The notes under the pieces: model-generated
Seen by the model: the letters and a program-made list of their open reading frames with translations, nothing else
Told to the model about the DNA's origin: nothing
The model's database searches: none
Program-made: the position numbers and the translations under genes
Assembly: GCA_017654935.2 (NCBI GenBank)
Contig: CM065712.1
Coordinates: 21,242,865 to 21,306,864, forward strand
Reading direction: 5' to 3'
DNA length: 64,000 bases
Source: Phymorhynchus buccinoides
Taxonomy: Eukaryota; Mollusca; Gastropoda; Neogastropoda; Raphitomidae
In this document: piece by piece, positions 21,441 through 33,100 of the stretch
Position numbering within the stretch: position 1 is the first letter of the stretch
Layout of the letters: each line of letters starts with the position of its first letter

Positions 21441-22016
21441 TATATATAGCACTCTTTATGTTTTTTAGAACATAGATCAAGATATCAAGTTAGCATATAA
21501 CTGGTTTTTGGTTTTAATGTTCGTTTCAAAGACATGGGGACAAAAAAGTTGTAAACAATGTTCCCATTATTGCTCTAACTTTTGAGTCCTGTAGGCTGGA
21601 AGAACGGTGCCAGCAGTAAACTGAAATTTGTCATACTTCTTTACATCCCTTTGGATACTATTTCAGCTGCCGGCCCTCTCTGGTCGTGTCGCTTATTTTT
21701 TCATATTTTTAATTTTGGAACATTCTTATGTTCACACTTTTACTTAAGAGTTTATCATTTCTAATTTACTTGAGTGCTGGTTTGGTTTTTTGGAGCCTTT
21801 TACCAATATACAGGAAGAGACATTCCATTTGTGGAACAATCTTCTTGTTGAGGGGAGAGTAGTTCCACCTTGGTAGGTTAAGACCCCATCCAGTGCCAAG
21901 CTGATGAGACTCCCTAGAGTCGAAACAGCTGTCCTTGGCTGAGTTCTGCCATCGCCTCCCTAATAAAGGGGAGAAACTAAACTAGCGCTCTATGTTTTTT
22001 AGAACATAGATCAAGA
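21441..22016 (+). mobile_element. Penelope/retrozyme-like repeat unit with hammerhead
   Basis: From 21448 the sequence runs about 490 bp to the ribozyme and then restarts: 21934-22016 repeats the beginning of the unit, including the TTTTTTAGAACATAGATCAAG that also occurs at 21463-21483. This gives head-to-tail units of roughly 540 bp, each starting at a hammerhead cut point, next to an inverted unit (21273-21439). Hammerhead-bearing terminal repeats with tandem and inverted partial copies are known for Penelope-like elements and retrozymes. No protein-coding part is present, so the class is inferred. Confidence 0.6.
21895..21939 (+). ncRNA. Type I hammerhead ribozyme
   Basis: All core parts are present in order. 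Stem I is GCCAAG (21895-21900) pairing with CTTGGC (21934-21939). The core CTGATGA is at 21901-21907. Stem II is GACTC/GAGTC (21908-21912, 21917-21921) with loop CCTA. The core GAAA is at 21922-21925. A very short stem III lies in the palindrome ACAGCTGT, followed by the GTC cleavage triplet ending at 21933. Stem ends are open at stem I, so it is type I. The short stem III is typical of retroelement and satellite hammerheads that work best as dimers. All pairs are Watson-Crick. Confidence 0.88.
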
Positions 22017-22261
22017 TTCCAAGTTCTTCACGTACCATACTTGCATTGGAGAGCATAAAGCTGCATGAAACTTCTTCTTCTTCTTCTGCGTTCCCGGGCC
22101 ATAAGGCCACAATGGGTACGTACGTGTCCGTTTTCCAATTTTCACTGGTCTCCTCGCTGCATTCAGCCGACACATTCCGATTTCGGAGGAGCTCAAAGGA
22201 GAAAGCTATATGGAAGGTGTTGTGGGTTTTTTTGGGGGGGTGAAGGCAAGAGAATGGGCCC

Positions 22262-22378
22262 AAAGTCAGAAAGATAGTAGATAACACGAAGCAAGGGAAA
22301 AGGGCAGAGTCAAAGGGAGAGACAGATGAGAGGAAGTTACAAGCACGGGTCTTCACGAAGGTGGGGGAACTATTTGTA
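22262..22378 (-). repeat. Family 1 repeat, 5' half
   Basis: Counterpart of 4380-4490 within the duplication. Confidence 0.65.
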
Positions 22379-23708
22379 CGGAAGCCCCCCCCCCTCCCCG
22401 GTATCCCCACGGGAGGTACTACATGAAACATGTATTGCACACACATGTCAACAGAATAAATACAAACATTTATGTAAAAGAAACCAGTTAAGAATGTGAA
22501 AGATTACACTTAGAGTAGTAACAGGTCTGCGCGTTGGTTGGGTACGCGCGTACCTTCCCCCCCCCCTGAAATCGTAGAGATTGTAGAGAAATCACGTCAT
22601 GCTTGCGTCATTGTTTGCGTCATCTTGAGGGCTACGCAACCCCCCTTGGTACTCTATAATATATCAAAAAGTCTTTGAAAGACAAGAAGTCTTGTAACTG
22701 TTTGGCTATGTTACAATGTGTGATGCGTTTGCTAAATCATGTTAAAAATGAATAGTTTCTAACTGATTCATTTGATATCTTTTGCCTTTATTATCAGTTA
22801 TGATACTTCAAGACAAACATAGTTATTGTAGAATATTGAATAAATTCACGGAGAGATAATTCCTTTGCAGATTCTACGTTCCATTATACTCGTTGGACTT
22901 TGTGTCATTAATAACAGATGCAATGATAATTTTAAGATTTCGTTAATGTTTTCACTTGTGTACATTTGGTTTCACACACACACACAAACTGATATTACTC
23001 CTTTCTTTTTTTATTTGGAAAGCAAGTTTCAGTGAATCATCTTTTTTTTTTTAAATTATAAATTATTATTATTTTAGTAATCAGAAATATATTTTCCATT
23101 TATTTTTCACGTTGTGGTACAGTATAGAGTAATTGTGGTGGAATGGATACAATGCGGTAGTAATGTGGTATTGTGGTGGTGCCATAGCCGATGAGGTTTA
23201 ACCGAGGCGTGGTTACCGCTACACCTATCTGTATTGTTACAAACTCGGGACTTTACTGGTGTTGCGCTGCCTCCAGGCATTGCAGCCAGTATTGTTCCCA
23301 CCATCTTTGTATTTACTATGACCGAGAGGACGTAAAACATCATTTTCATCATCATGGATATAATGCTTACAATTTGTTTTCAATTGTATTTTTATTCTTA
23401 AGTACATGCTTGTTGTTCCGTTAAAAAATAAAAAAATAAAAAATATATATATAAAAAAGTATTAATAGGTGAGCTGGTTAAAAACGTATCTCGTTGAAAT
23501 TTGTTTAATCGTTAATTATTAGGCTATACGTGGTCAACAGAGTAAATTGACCAATATGAAGGATATTGAATAAGAATGTGTACGATTTTATAATATGTAA
23601 CGAAACACTATGAACAAGCGACAGAATACCACTTTGAAATATGCATGGTTTAAATCTGTTTACATTTTTTTAAAATGATAAATTGCCCCACACTAACAAA
23701 GGCGTCAA

Positions 23709-24980
<1,272 letters not shown>

Positions 24981-25122
24981 TCAACACCCACCCCAACACC
25001 CATCTCGATCCCTGACCATTCGCATTCCCCCCTTCCTTTTTCCCTCTTCCGTAATTAAAATGAACTGGTGAACTCCAAGCAATTACTGTAAATTATAAAA
25101 AAACAAATTAAATGATTATTAA

Positions 25123-25393
25123 CCCCTTTCACCGCCAATGCCGCATTTTTGCCACCACAATGATTTAACACCCGTTGTTGTCCCCCCATTCAAAACCCTT
25201 ACACAATCAGGCTCTGTTATCCTGATGACATTGTGTTCCCAAAAATTGGGGCAGTAAGGATTGACCCCTAATTTCTAAATGGTGTCACAGAGGGAAATCC
25301 CCACAATATTGCAGAACGAAATATTTCCTGTAGCCAAGTAAGTTTGTTTGGACCATTTTTTGGCTCAAAGACGGCTGGCGTCCGGTGAAAGGG
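25123..25393. mobile_element. TTAA MITE family 4 (CCCTTTCACCGCC ends)
   Basis: Terminal inverted repeats CCCCTTTCACCGCCA and GGTGAAAGGG, flanked by TTAA at 25119-25122 and 25394-25397. TTAA duplication plus CCCT-like ends fits a piggyBac-type MITE. Other copies are at 35963-36200, 47629-48108 (two, nested) and 56165-56409. Confidence 0.8.
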
Positions 25394-25399
25394 TTAAGA

Positions 25400-25665
25400 C
25401 AGCCCAATGAATGATTGCTCAAAAAGCGTCACAGCTATTTTCTCACCCATTTCCCTCTAATTGCAAAAGCAAAATCACTCAAAACAAAAGCGAACAATCA
25501 AAAGAAAGGACAGCCCTAGACGAATCATTGATTTCTTAGTTAAGCGTTTTGCGGGAAAGGGGAGATGATAATTAGTTGTGCTAAGTATGCGTCTATATTA
25601 CATGCATATGCATGCATTTAAACATTTTGCTCGTTTTCTTTGTTTTGGTTGTTTGCTGCGTGGGT
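25400..25665. other. No recognised feature
   Basis: AT-rich sequence without a supported ORF. Confidence 0.5.
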
Positions 25666-25671
25666 TTTTTA

Positions 25672-25675
25672 AGAA

Positions 25676-25706
<31 letters not shown>

Positions 25707-25711
25707 GAGAG

Positions 25712-25781
<70 letters not shown>

Positions 25782-25835
25782 GACGAGAGAGAGAGAGAGA
25801 GAGGAAGAAGAAGAAGAAAAGAAGAAGAAGAAGAA
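25672..25835. repeat. (GA)n then (GAA)n microsatellite
   Basis: Long GA run with few interruptions, then GAA units. Confidence 0.95.
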
Positions 25836-26039
25836 ACCCGCGAGGCCTGGCTGCCCTGAAGATCTGATCTGATCTGAATCAATAAAAAAAAAAAAATGGA
25901 CAGCTCACACACACACCCCCACACACCCACCCACCCACCTCCCCCCACACCCTCCCCTTCATGTTCTCAGGTTTCGGTCACTACAATGTCCCCCCGTTCT
26001 TCCCGTGTCGTGATTAGCACAAAACCGCAAACCTTACAG

Positions 26040-26330
26040 ACTCACTGACCGCACCACGATTTCCCAGTCCCTTTGTGGGGGGTTTTCATGGGCAGCTGGT
26101 GACCCACATACAAATGCCCCCACTTCAAATTGAGACTGCTCTTTAAAAAATGTTTCGGTTTTGACTTGGCCCCCCAAGGGGGGGGGGGGGGGGGGGGGGG
26201 GGCGATTTATACGGGAGTCAGACCTGATCAAAACAAGATTTCTTTTCCCCCAGCTTATAAGAGGTTAAAACACGTGAAAACCGTGGATTTTGATACGTGA
26301 TCTGGTGGGTCTTTAACCCGAGCACGGCAA
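26040..26330. repeat. Dispersed repeat, family 5
   Basis: Shares GTGACCCACATACAAATG, GGCTGCTCTTTAAAA-like and GGTCAAAACAAGATTT segments with 33820-34010 and 62105-62300. Contains a poly(G) run at 26178-26202. Confidence 0.6.
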
Positions 26331-26501
26331 CGAAAGCGTCGCTTCAGATAATAAGGAGAATTTTCAAGGAGAGAATTTTGGTAAAGGGCTGAGCACTGCT
26401 CAGACATTGCCATGATTTCGTTCTTCTGTCAGAGCAACACAACTAAAAGGCTCTAGTCTAATGAAAAGGCAGTGAATGCAGAGAGCACGTGTGTGTGTTA
26501 A

Positions 26502-27096
26502 AAAGAGAGAGCATCTGACGGATGAGTTTTTGCAAGAACCACGTCGAGATCACCAGAAAGACAGCCTTTTCAAGGATCGGAACACTCACTTTTGCTCTGG
26601 TTTCCTAGAAATTAAACCGTCAAAACGGCGATTCCTCCTTGGCGGAGATACCGGAGAGAGAGGTAGCCATTTTGGATGGGTGGGTCACTGTCAGTCATTG
26701 TGGTTGAAGCGTTTTGGGTTTTTTTTTTGTAGTGCAGTAAAAAAAACCAAATTGGAGCTATTTCCTTTGTTGTGAGCGAAACTGCTTTAGATAAACTCTA
26801 TAAAATTTAAAAAGATAATAAAAAAGAAAAGGCTTGTATTGCGACAATTTTGTGCAAACGATTTCGCGGCCATTACAAAAGAGAAGGCACACGACCTTCT
26901 CTTTGGGTGAAAGGATTTGACTTCCAGCACCTCCCGCCAAGGAGGAATCGCCGATTTGACGGTTCGATATCTAGGGAAACCAGAGCAAAGTGAGTGTTGC
27001 GAATCCTTGTAAAAGGTGTTTTGTTTTTCCCCCCTGGATGATCTGGACGTGTTTCTTACCCAAAAAAACACCTCATCCGGTCAGGGTTGGCCCCTA
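26502..27096. mobile_element. TTAA-type element family 3, copy
   Basis: Inverted arms of about 150 bp: left GACGGATGAGTTTTTGCAAG... and right its complement ending CTCATCCGGTCAGGG. The left flank is TTAA at 26498-26501; the right TTAA is not visible. No transposase. Confidence 0.7.
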
Positions 27097-27128
27097 GCGA
27101 ATCAATCTGGAGAGGCGGTTAACTCCGC

Positions 27129-27419
27129 TCACTCGGAACTGCTACTACTAGACTCGATGGAGGGACACGAGGAGTTCTCTGTCACCGCGTCCACGTATTT
27201 CCGGGACGCTCCTCTAAAGCGCCTCCTGCCAACGGTGTTCGCGTTGGTCAAGTACTGGTAGGGCCACTCCAGTAACGCTCCTGGCAACGGGACCGTCTCC
27301 CTCGTAGCGCCGAGGTTCCTTTCGACCGAAGAGTCGTCGCTTTCCGCGGCCTTGAAGAAATGCGCATGCGCGCGATTTGCGGAAGTTCCGGTGAAGCTGA
27401 CGCTTTTCCTGGCGCTCAT
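27129..27419 (-). CDS. Second frame of unrecognised minus-strand gene
   Basis: Ser-rich and charged frame, open upstream of its first Met (MSARKSVSFTGTSANR at 27419) to about 27590. It overlaps the 3' end of the frame at 27469-27915 in a different phase and ends in a Ser run plus Glu. Composition is protein-like and GC is higher than the surroundings. It may be the C-terminal cytoplasmic part of the same protein, reached by splicing or separated by a one-base assembly error. I do not recognise the family. Confidence 0.35.
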   Translation of the reverse strand: MSARKSVSFTGTSANRAHAHFFKAAESDDSSVERNLGATRETVPLPGALLEWPYQYLTNANTVGRRRFRGASRKYVDAVTENSSCPSIESSSSSSE

Positions 27420-27468
27420 GCCGGTGTCTGACTGGTTCTCCCGTAGAATGGACCTTGTCGATGGAGTA

Positions 27469-27915
27469 CTACCGCTGCTGCTGCCTGCATGGTTTATTAT
27501 AACGCTTAGTGTTTCGTTTCCCTCTGTCCGGTAACTGGATGATGGTGCACACTGTCCTATAGATCCAGGACCAGAGGAAGTGCACCACGGAAACCACCAA
27601 CACCACCCCTACCTCCACGCTCATTATCATCAGCTTCACGAGCTGGAGCACGAGCACCATGACGTAGGGGGTGAGAGTCACGCGCAGGTCTTCTTGCCGC
27701 ATCTTCTTCCTGTTCGGCTTATCGACCAGACATAGCAGGCAGGTGGTTTTCGGCGGTCTGTTCCTTCTGTGGAATTTGAATAAGACCCCCATCTTCATCT
27801 TTTTCTTCTTCTTCTTCATCATCATCTTTCTCTTTTTAATCTTCTTCTTGATGTAGCGTCGACGAAGAATGTCGAGTTTGGTGCGTTTTTTCAGGTTTTT
27901 GCGAGTGGCTGTCAT
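27469..27915 (-). CDS. Unrecognised Lys-rich membrane-type protein
   Basis: The 148-codon frame starts MTATRKNLKKRTKLDILRR with A at -3. It has a strongly basic N-terminal third (poly-Lys from an AAG-type repeat), a Cys pair (TTCLLCLVDKP), and then a hydrophobic stretch (residues about 83-118, PYVMVLVLQLVKLM and VGVVLVVSVVHFLW) long enough for one or two membrane passes. It stops at TAG just as the neighbouring frame (27129-27590) continues. A TATA-like box lies upstream on the same strand (28161-28168). No function can be assigned; part of the frame could be repeat-derived. Confidence 0.4.
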   Translation of the reverse strand: MTATRKNLKKRTKLDILRRRYIKKKIKKRKMMMKKKKKKMKMGVLFKFHRRNRPPKTTCLLCLVDKPNRKKMRQEDLRVTLTPYVMVLVLQLVKLMIMSVEVGVVLVVSVVHFLWSWIYRTVCTIIQLPDRGKRNTKRYNKPCRQQQR

Positions 27916-28158
27916 TGTGTGTTGGATTTTTGTTTTTGTTTTTTTAGAAATTTGCTTGGTGAAGATGGCTGCAATTTGCCTTCTGGAAGTCTGCTACTGT
28001 GTGGGAAGAACAAAAGACCAGCAGTATAAAATCGAACATTATTTCGAGAAGTTCTTCTACTTTTACGAAGTTGGTTGTAGGGGAGTCTCACTTGGACTTT
28101 TTTTTTTTTTTTTTTGACGTGTGGGAATGAAACTGGCTCCATACGTCACCATCAGGCA

Positions 28159-28170
28159 GCTATTTATAGC
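28159..28170 (-). promoter_or_regulatory. TATA-like box on the minus strand
   Basis: Minus-strand TATAAATA (28161-28168) in GC-flanked context, about 250 bp upstream of the ATG at 27915. A TGACGTA (CRE-like) site lies at 28143-28149. Confidence 0.35.
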
Positions 28171-28174
28171 TGTC

Positions 28175-29340
28175 TTGGTACTGCAAACCTATCATTTGCA
28201 TCGTAACAGCTAATTAATGTGCTGGCCTTGTCCATCCTCCTAAAAGGTTCAGTGTGTACTTTTTCATCCGGCAAAATCGTCCCCAACGGAAAGAGATCAA
28301 CCTAGAGGCTATTGTCGTTATTCTACACTTTCAAACTCTATTGTATCAGTGTTTCTCGAGTTAAAAGAATACAACCAAATTAGTCAATCTCACGTTGGTG
28401 TTTCTAATTGTAACTTCACCTTCGGAAGACAATTTTTACGGTCTGAGTTTTAATGATTCATTCAAACAAATTGTAGATTAGTCTACACCAGAAGTCTGAT
28501 TCCGAAGTCCGAGGACACATGAGTGAGATCTTAAAATCTGATCGACAGATTAGCAGAAGTTCATCAATGCTCACTCCCTTTTATCACATAGTCAAACGCT
28601 ACAGTTTCCTTTTTACGCCACACCTTCTACGAGCCTTGCTGTACTCGAGACGCCATCTTTGTTTGATTTCATCATATCTCCTTTGACGTTAAAAGATACA
28701 TGACGTCAAAGTAGTCAATGACGGCTTATGTTGGCTCGTTTCAAAGCCGGCTCGATTTTGACACCCCCACCCCCAGTGAAGATACCGGTGTGTCATGAGA
28801 AAATAAGTAGTCCTATGAAATATCTACCCTTGCGCATGCGCATTAGAACAGAAATTCCAAAATCCCATTCACATGGGAGGGAAAAGAGGGGAGGGGAGGG
28901 GGCGGGGGCACAAATAAAACAACAATAATCGAAATCGAATCGAACAGGTTTTAGAGAGAGAGAGAGAGATGATGAGAGACGACCGCGAGATGAGAGAGGG
29001 GCGAGAGAGAAGAGAGAGAGAGAGGGAGGTAAATAAGTCATGGTCCTTAAACAGGAAGGGAGCTAGCGTAGCTGACGATTGGCTCAGGAATGCGCAAAAA
29101 CTCAAAACCGGAGTGCGCAAGCGCGAAATCGAAATGGGTTTAGAATATATGATATGATGAGGTAGAATATTTCTCTTCACACCGGGAGTCTTTCGTACAA
29201 AGAGTTACCATCTTCTGGAAATTCTGTGCTTGTAATGTTCTTTGATCTAAGTCTACGTCTTTGTCCCTTTGTTTATACTTCTGTCATGTGTTTAGGTAGT
29301 ATTTCATTGGATTTAGATCAAATCATACTGTTTAGATCTA
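28175..29340. other. Intergenic, no gene
   Basis: Mixed sequence. Contains a GA-rich stretch at 28952-29030 and a short fragment of family 1 repeat near 29205-29250. No supported coding region. Confidence 0.5.
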
Positions 29341-29697
29341 GTCACAGAGGCGTCTGTGTAAAAATTCGGGTATTGCTGGCCACCTGGAGAGTGCATCGCA
29401 GCCTATGAGGCGCGCAAGCCCCATTTTTTGTTTTACATTTATTGCGATTTTGTGTGACTGATGAGGGGGGGGGGGGGGGGTGGGGGGCGTGTAATTTTTG
29501 ACCAAATGACAACTTTTTCGGTCGCACTGGGTTTAACGTGTGCTAAGTGCCATGGCACACGGGACCTCGGTTTATCGAATCATCCGAAAGATCCACGTTC
29601 AGACCGTAAGGCCCTAGCGCAGAGTGAGATGAAAGAAATCCCCTGTACCCAGGGGTTCGAACTGGGTTTACTGTATACGGGCGAAACGCGTACCTAT
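29341..29697 (-). mobile_element. tRNA-derived SINE, minus copy
   Basis: Reverse complement of 5011-5410: tail end (CACAGAGGCGTCTGTG) at the left and B box region (GGTTCGAACTGGG) near 29658. The A-box end is degraded or truncated. Confidence 0.75.
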
Positions 29698-29699
29698 GG

Positions 29700-30528
29700 C
29701 TATTTTTGCATATTTTGGGCAGTCTGTTAATATTGGAAACGTAGCATAGAAATGTGCCTCAAATTTTCCTGCAAATGTCAGCGAAATCGGATGAAGAATA
29801 TCAAAATCCAATAAATGGGAAAAGCGAAATTGGCAAACCCAATTAAATAAATTGAGATTTCCAAACCTTTTAAATATTATCATCAAACTACTGTCCGACC
29901 TGGGCCAAACCATTAAGGGTTTACAATGCAGTAGTTAGTTTTGTGACGTCACTTCCTGGTTTAGGCTATTCGGAAAACCAAATGAAAGCTGCAGGTTCCT
30001 AGTGGAGCACTTCCGGTTCGGTTTTTAACGGAATGTTGGTAATCAATTGTTAGTAAATTCTGATAGATATATATATAAATATGAATGAATTCGGTTCAGC
30101 GTTTTTGGATATTCAAGATTGAAATTTCGCCGAATGCGGTTTGTTCGGCAGTATTTCGCCGAAAATTCGGCCAACTCATTTAATAGTGCAATTCGCATCT
30201 CTTGGTACCCGCAACCTTTCCTGAAATGTTCAGCCAAATTGGACACCTCTCCCCCCCCCCCCCCCCCCCCACCCCACCCCCGAAAAAAAAAGGGGGGGGG
30301 ACGAGAAAAAAGAAAAAGAAGAAGAGGAATTCTTAAATAACAATAGTGTTTCTCCCTAAAGGGGAGAATCTCTAATGATACGAATCGATTCTCCACAGTA
30401 TATTGGATATCATGGAGCAGCTTCGTCTTTTGTGAATGACTTGCGTATGATCTCTTAAAGACCCCGCCGTCACGTATCAAAATCACGGTTGTTCACGTGT
30501 TTCCCTTTCTTATAAGTAGTAAGTTATC
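29700..30528. other. No gene; poly(C) tract
   Basis: Unique AT-rich sequence with a C tract at 30250-30270. No supported ORF. Confidence 0.5.
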
Positions 30529-30532
30529 TTAA

Positions 30533-31231
30533 AGGTGGACCTGACGGATGAGTTTGTGCAAGAAAACACGTCGAGATCACCAGGAAAACAACCCTTTTAC
30601 AAAAGTCACAACACTCACTTTGCTCTGGCTTACTAGAAATCAAACCGGTCAAATCGGCGAATTCGCATCCTTTGGCGGAGAGTGCTGGAATCAAAATCCT
30701 TTCACCCCAAGAGACGTCGTTGCCTTCTCTTTTCTAATGGCCCCGCCAAATCGTCTTGAACGAAATTTTCACAATACAAGCCTTTTTTCTTCTTCTTTGT
30801 TCAAATTTGGTTTCCTAGAAATCAAACCGTTCAAATCGGCGATTCCTCCTCGGCGGAGGTGCTGGAAGTCAAATATTCCAGTGAAGAGAAAGCAGTGCCT
30901 TCTCTTTTCTAATGGCCGCCTGAGTCGCTAGACCAAATCACGAAATTTCCACAGTACAAATCTTTTTATTTACCGTTTACCAAAGGGAGTTTCGCTCACA
31001 ACAAAGGATAGCTACAATTTTTTTTACTGCAATACAAAGAAGAAAAAGCTTCAAAACACTCTGAGTGTTCCTCCACCCCACTCCTGTCCAAAATGGCTTC
31101 TCTCCGCCCGTTTGACGGTTAGATTTCTAGGAAACTAGAGCAAAGGAAGTGTTCCGATCCTGAAAAGGCTGGGGTCTCTCTGGTGATCTCGGACGTTGTT
31201 TCTTGCAAAAACTCATCCGTCAGGGTGCCCC
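30533..31231. mobile_element. TTAA-type element family 3, complete copy
   Basis: Flanked by TTAA at 30529-30532 and 31232-31235. Left end AGGTGGACCTGACGG and right end CCGTCAGGGTGCCCC are inverted repeats. The interior carries a second copy of the GGCGATTCCTCC...GGCGGAGGTGCTGGAAGTC segment (about 30655 and 30838). Confidence 0.8.
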
Positions 31232-31291
31232 TTAAGAATCTTATAGATAGAGGGAATGTGACCTGAACGTGGTGGGTCTTTAAACTAGTGG

Positions 31292-31791
31292 NNNNNNNNN
31301 NNNNNNNNNNNNNNNNNNNNNNNNNNNNNNNNNNNNNNNNNNNNNNNNNNNNNNNNNNNNNNNNNNNNNNNNNNNNNNNNNNNNNNNNNNNNNNNNNNNN
31401 NNNNNNNNNNNNNNNNNNNNNNNNNNNNNNNNNNNNNNNNNNNNNNNNNNNNNNNNNNNNNNNNNNNNNNNNNNNNNNNNNNNNNNNNNNNNNNNNNNNN
31501 NNNNNNNNNNNNNNNNNNNNNNNNNNNNNNNNNNNNNNNNNNNNNNNNNNNNNNNNNNNNNNNNNNNNNNNNNNNNNNNNNNNNNNNNNNNNNNNNNNNN
31601 NNNNNNNNNNNNNNNNNNNNNNNNNNNNNNNNNNNNNNNNNNNNNNNNNNNNNNNNNNNNNNNNNNNNNNNNNNNNNNNNNNNNNNNNNNNNNNNNNNNN
31701 NNNNNNNNNNNNNNNNNNNNNNNNNNNNNNNNNNNNNNNNNNNNNNNNNNNNNNNNNNNNNNNNNNNNNNNNNNNNNNNNNNNNNNNNNNN
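31292..31791. other. Assembly gap (500 N)
   Basis: Exactly 500 N. The 5' exons of the separase gene would lie in or beyond this gap. Confidence 0.99.
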
Positions 31792-31792
31792 C

Positions 31793-31870
31793 CCCACCCT
31801 GCTGTTGACACGACTGACCGCTGACTCCGAGCCATTCACTGTGGAGCTGACCAACTTCTTCGACCACAAG
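31793..31870 (+). CDS. ESPL1: Separase exon A (5' end cut by gap)
   Basis: Reads PTLLLTRLTADSEPFTVEL..., matching the segment of animal separases that opens the conserved C-terminal region (DTLLLTRL in vertebrates). The 5' limit is lost in the N gap. The 3' end is AAG followed by donor GTCTGT at 31871, with the codon complete (phase 0). Separase is the Cys protease that cleaves the cohesin kleisin subunit to release sister chromatids at anaphase. The short fragment alone would be weak, but it joins in frame with the next exons in the expected order. Confidence 0.82.
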
Positions 31871-31919
31871 GTCTGTATCATGCTGAATGGGTGGGTGGGT
31901 ATGTTTGGCTGTATGTTTC

Positions 31920-32400
31920 TTATCAGTCAATCAATTATTTATTGTCCCCATTTAAGGCAAGGAAATTTGTCTTGCAGTCAATATAAAAAAAAAAGAAGTA
32001 CAAAATACAATTGCAATACGATAAATTGTATGCTAGTCTCTCGTTTCTGACAATGGCTGCCAGATAGCAGAAAGGGGCAGTTACTATTCTGCCGGGCTGG
32101 GCGAGAGTTTATTTATAGTGGAGATTGCCTTGCCCATGGCACATCCCCACTCACTCGGCCCAAAAGGGATTTTGAGGCACACAGCTGGCTTTGAGGAAGG
32201 TCCCCAAAGGCCAGGCCAATCTCTTTGGCTGCAGCACTAAAGCCGGTGCAGATGCCGCCCTAGTTTTGAGAGTCGTAGTCTTCCACAAGAGACAAAAACT
32301 GTACCATGATTTTTGGTTACTGTAGAAAATCATCTATTGCACAGCTCTCATGTTACTGTTGGCCCTCTACCTACAGGCAAATGTCAACCATTGATAAAAG
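31920..32400. repeat. Intronic dispersed repeats
   Basis: 31920-31985 is a minus-strand LINE 3' tail (GGGGACAATAAATAATTGATTG when reversed, shortened here). 32050-32260 contains GCTGCCAGATAGCAGA and GCACATCC..CACTC blocks that recur at 53325-53440 and 60425-60560. Confidence 0.55.
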
Positions 32401-32710
32401 CCATTTGATTAAAGGGCATAATACAGCAATAATACATACACATTAAGACCTGTACACGGAAACATTCCCCTCCTCCCACCGCGAAAGGCCAGTCAAATAT
32501 ACTTGCCCACCACAATGCCGCAATTATGAAAGTCGAAATGCCCATGCCAAAGACACCACCAGACAAAACTACACACATACACCTTCACAAATCGCTCATA
32601 GCCGCGCACACAACGCCCACGACGAGAATATACGTAACGTTGTTGTACAAATAAATGAAAATAATAACTGGTAATCATTGGATTGGAATCATTTTATTTA
32701 TAATTATATA

Positions 32711-32904
32711 CAGTGGAACCTCACTTATATATAGACCCCCCATTATTATCCCATTATAAGACTCCCTCCCACTTTAAGACCTACTTCTCTGAGACATTGC
32801 CCTTCTTTGTAAGTATTTTAAAATTACCTCCCTTATACAACTCCCTCCCATTTAAAGACTTCATTTTGGATGATTTTTGAAGGTCTTTTAAGGAGGTTCC
32901 ACTG
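32711..32904. mobile_element. TIR MITE (CAGTGGAACCTC ends)
   Basis: Perfect 12 bp ends CAGTGGAACCTC / GAGGTTCCACTG with internal CTTATAAGACC-type repeats. TA precedes the left end. A related copy lies inverted at 39110-39275 and a fragment at 40893-40966. Probably Tc1/mariner-like. Confidence 0.7.
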
Positions 32905-33100
32905 TGTTTCCATAAACAAAACAAAATCATTGGAAGTGGCAATGTTATATTTTCAACACCGTTTGTGCTAGATGTATGTTAGTTGCAAGATCGTAATGTT
33001 GCCCGAGGAAGATTTGTTAAAAAAAAAAAATTTTTTTGTTTTTCGGTTTTTTAAATCAAAAATCTTGCCATGTTCAGCATCTGGAATGTTACATTATTAA

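Larger units (their letters stand above)
20437..23517. repeat. Segmental duplication, copy B
   Basis: Collinear with 2640-6100 but with a different set of insertions: it lacks the SINE, carries the foldback MITE at another TA, and has the ribozyme element at 21441-22016. It continues past the point where copy A meets the N gap, so the true end of the duplication is unknown. Confidence 0.85.

Noticed and set aside
29455..29475. Second hammerhead (ACTGATGAGGGG)
   Set aside because: It is the SINE motif CATCAGTGAC reversed; no GAAA core or matching stems follow.
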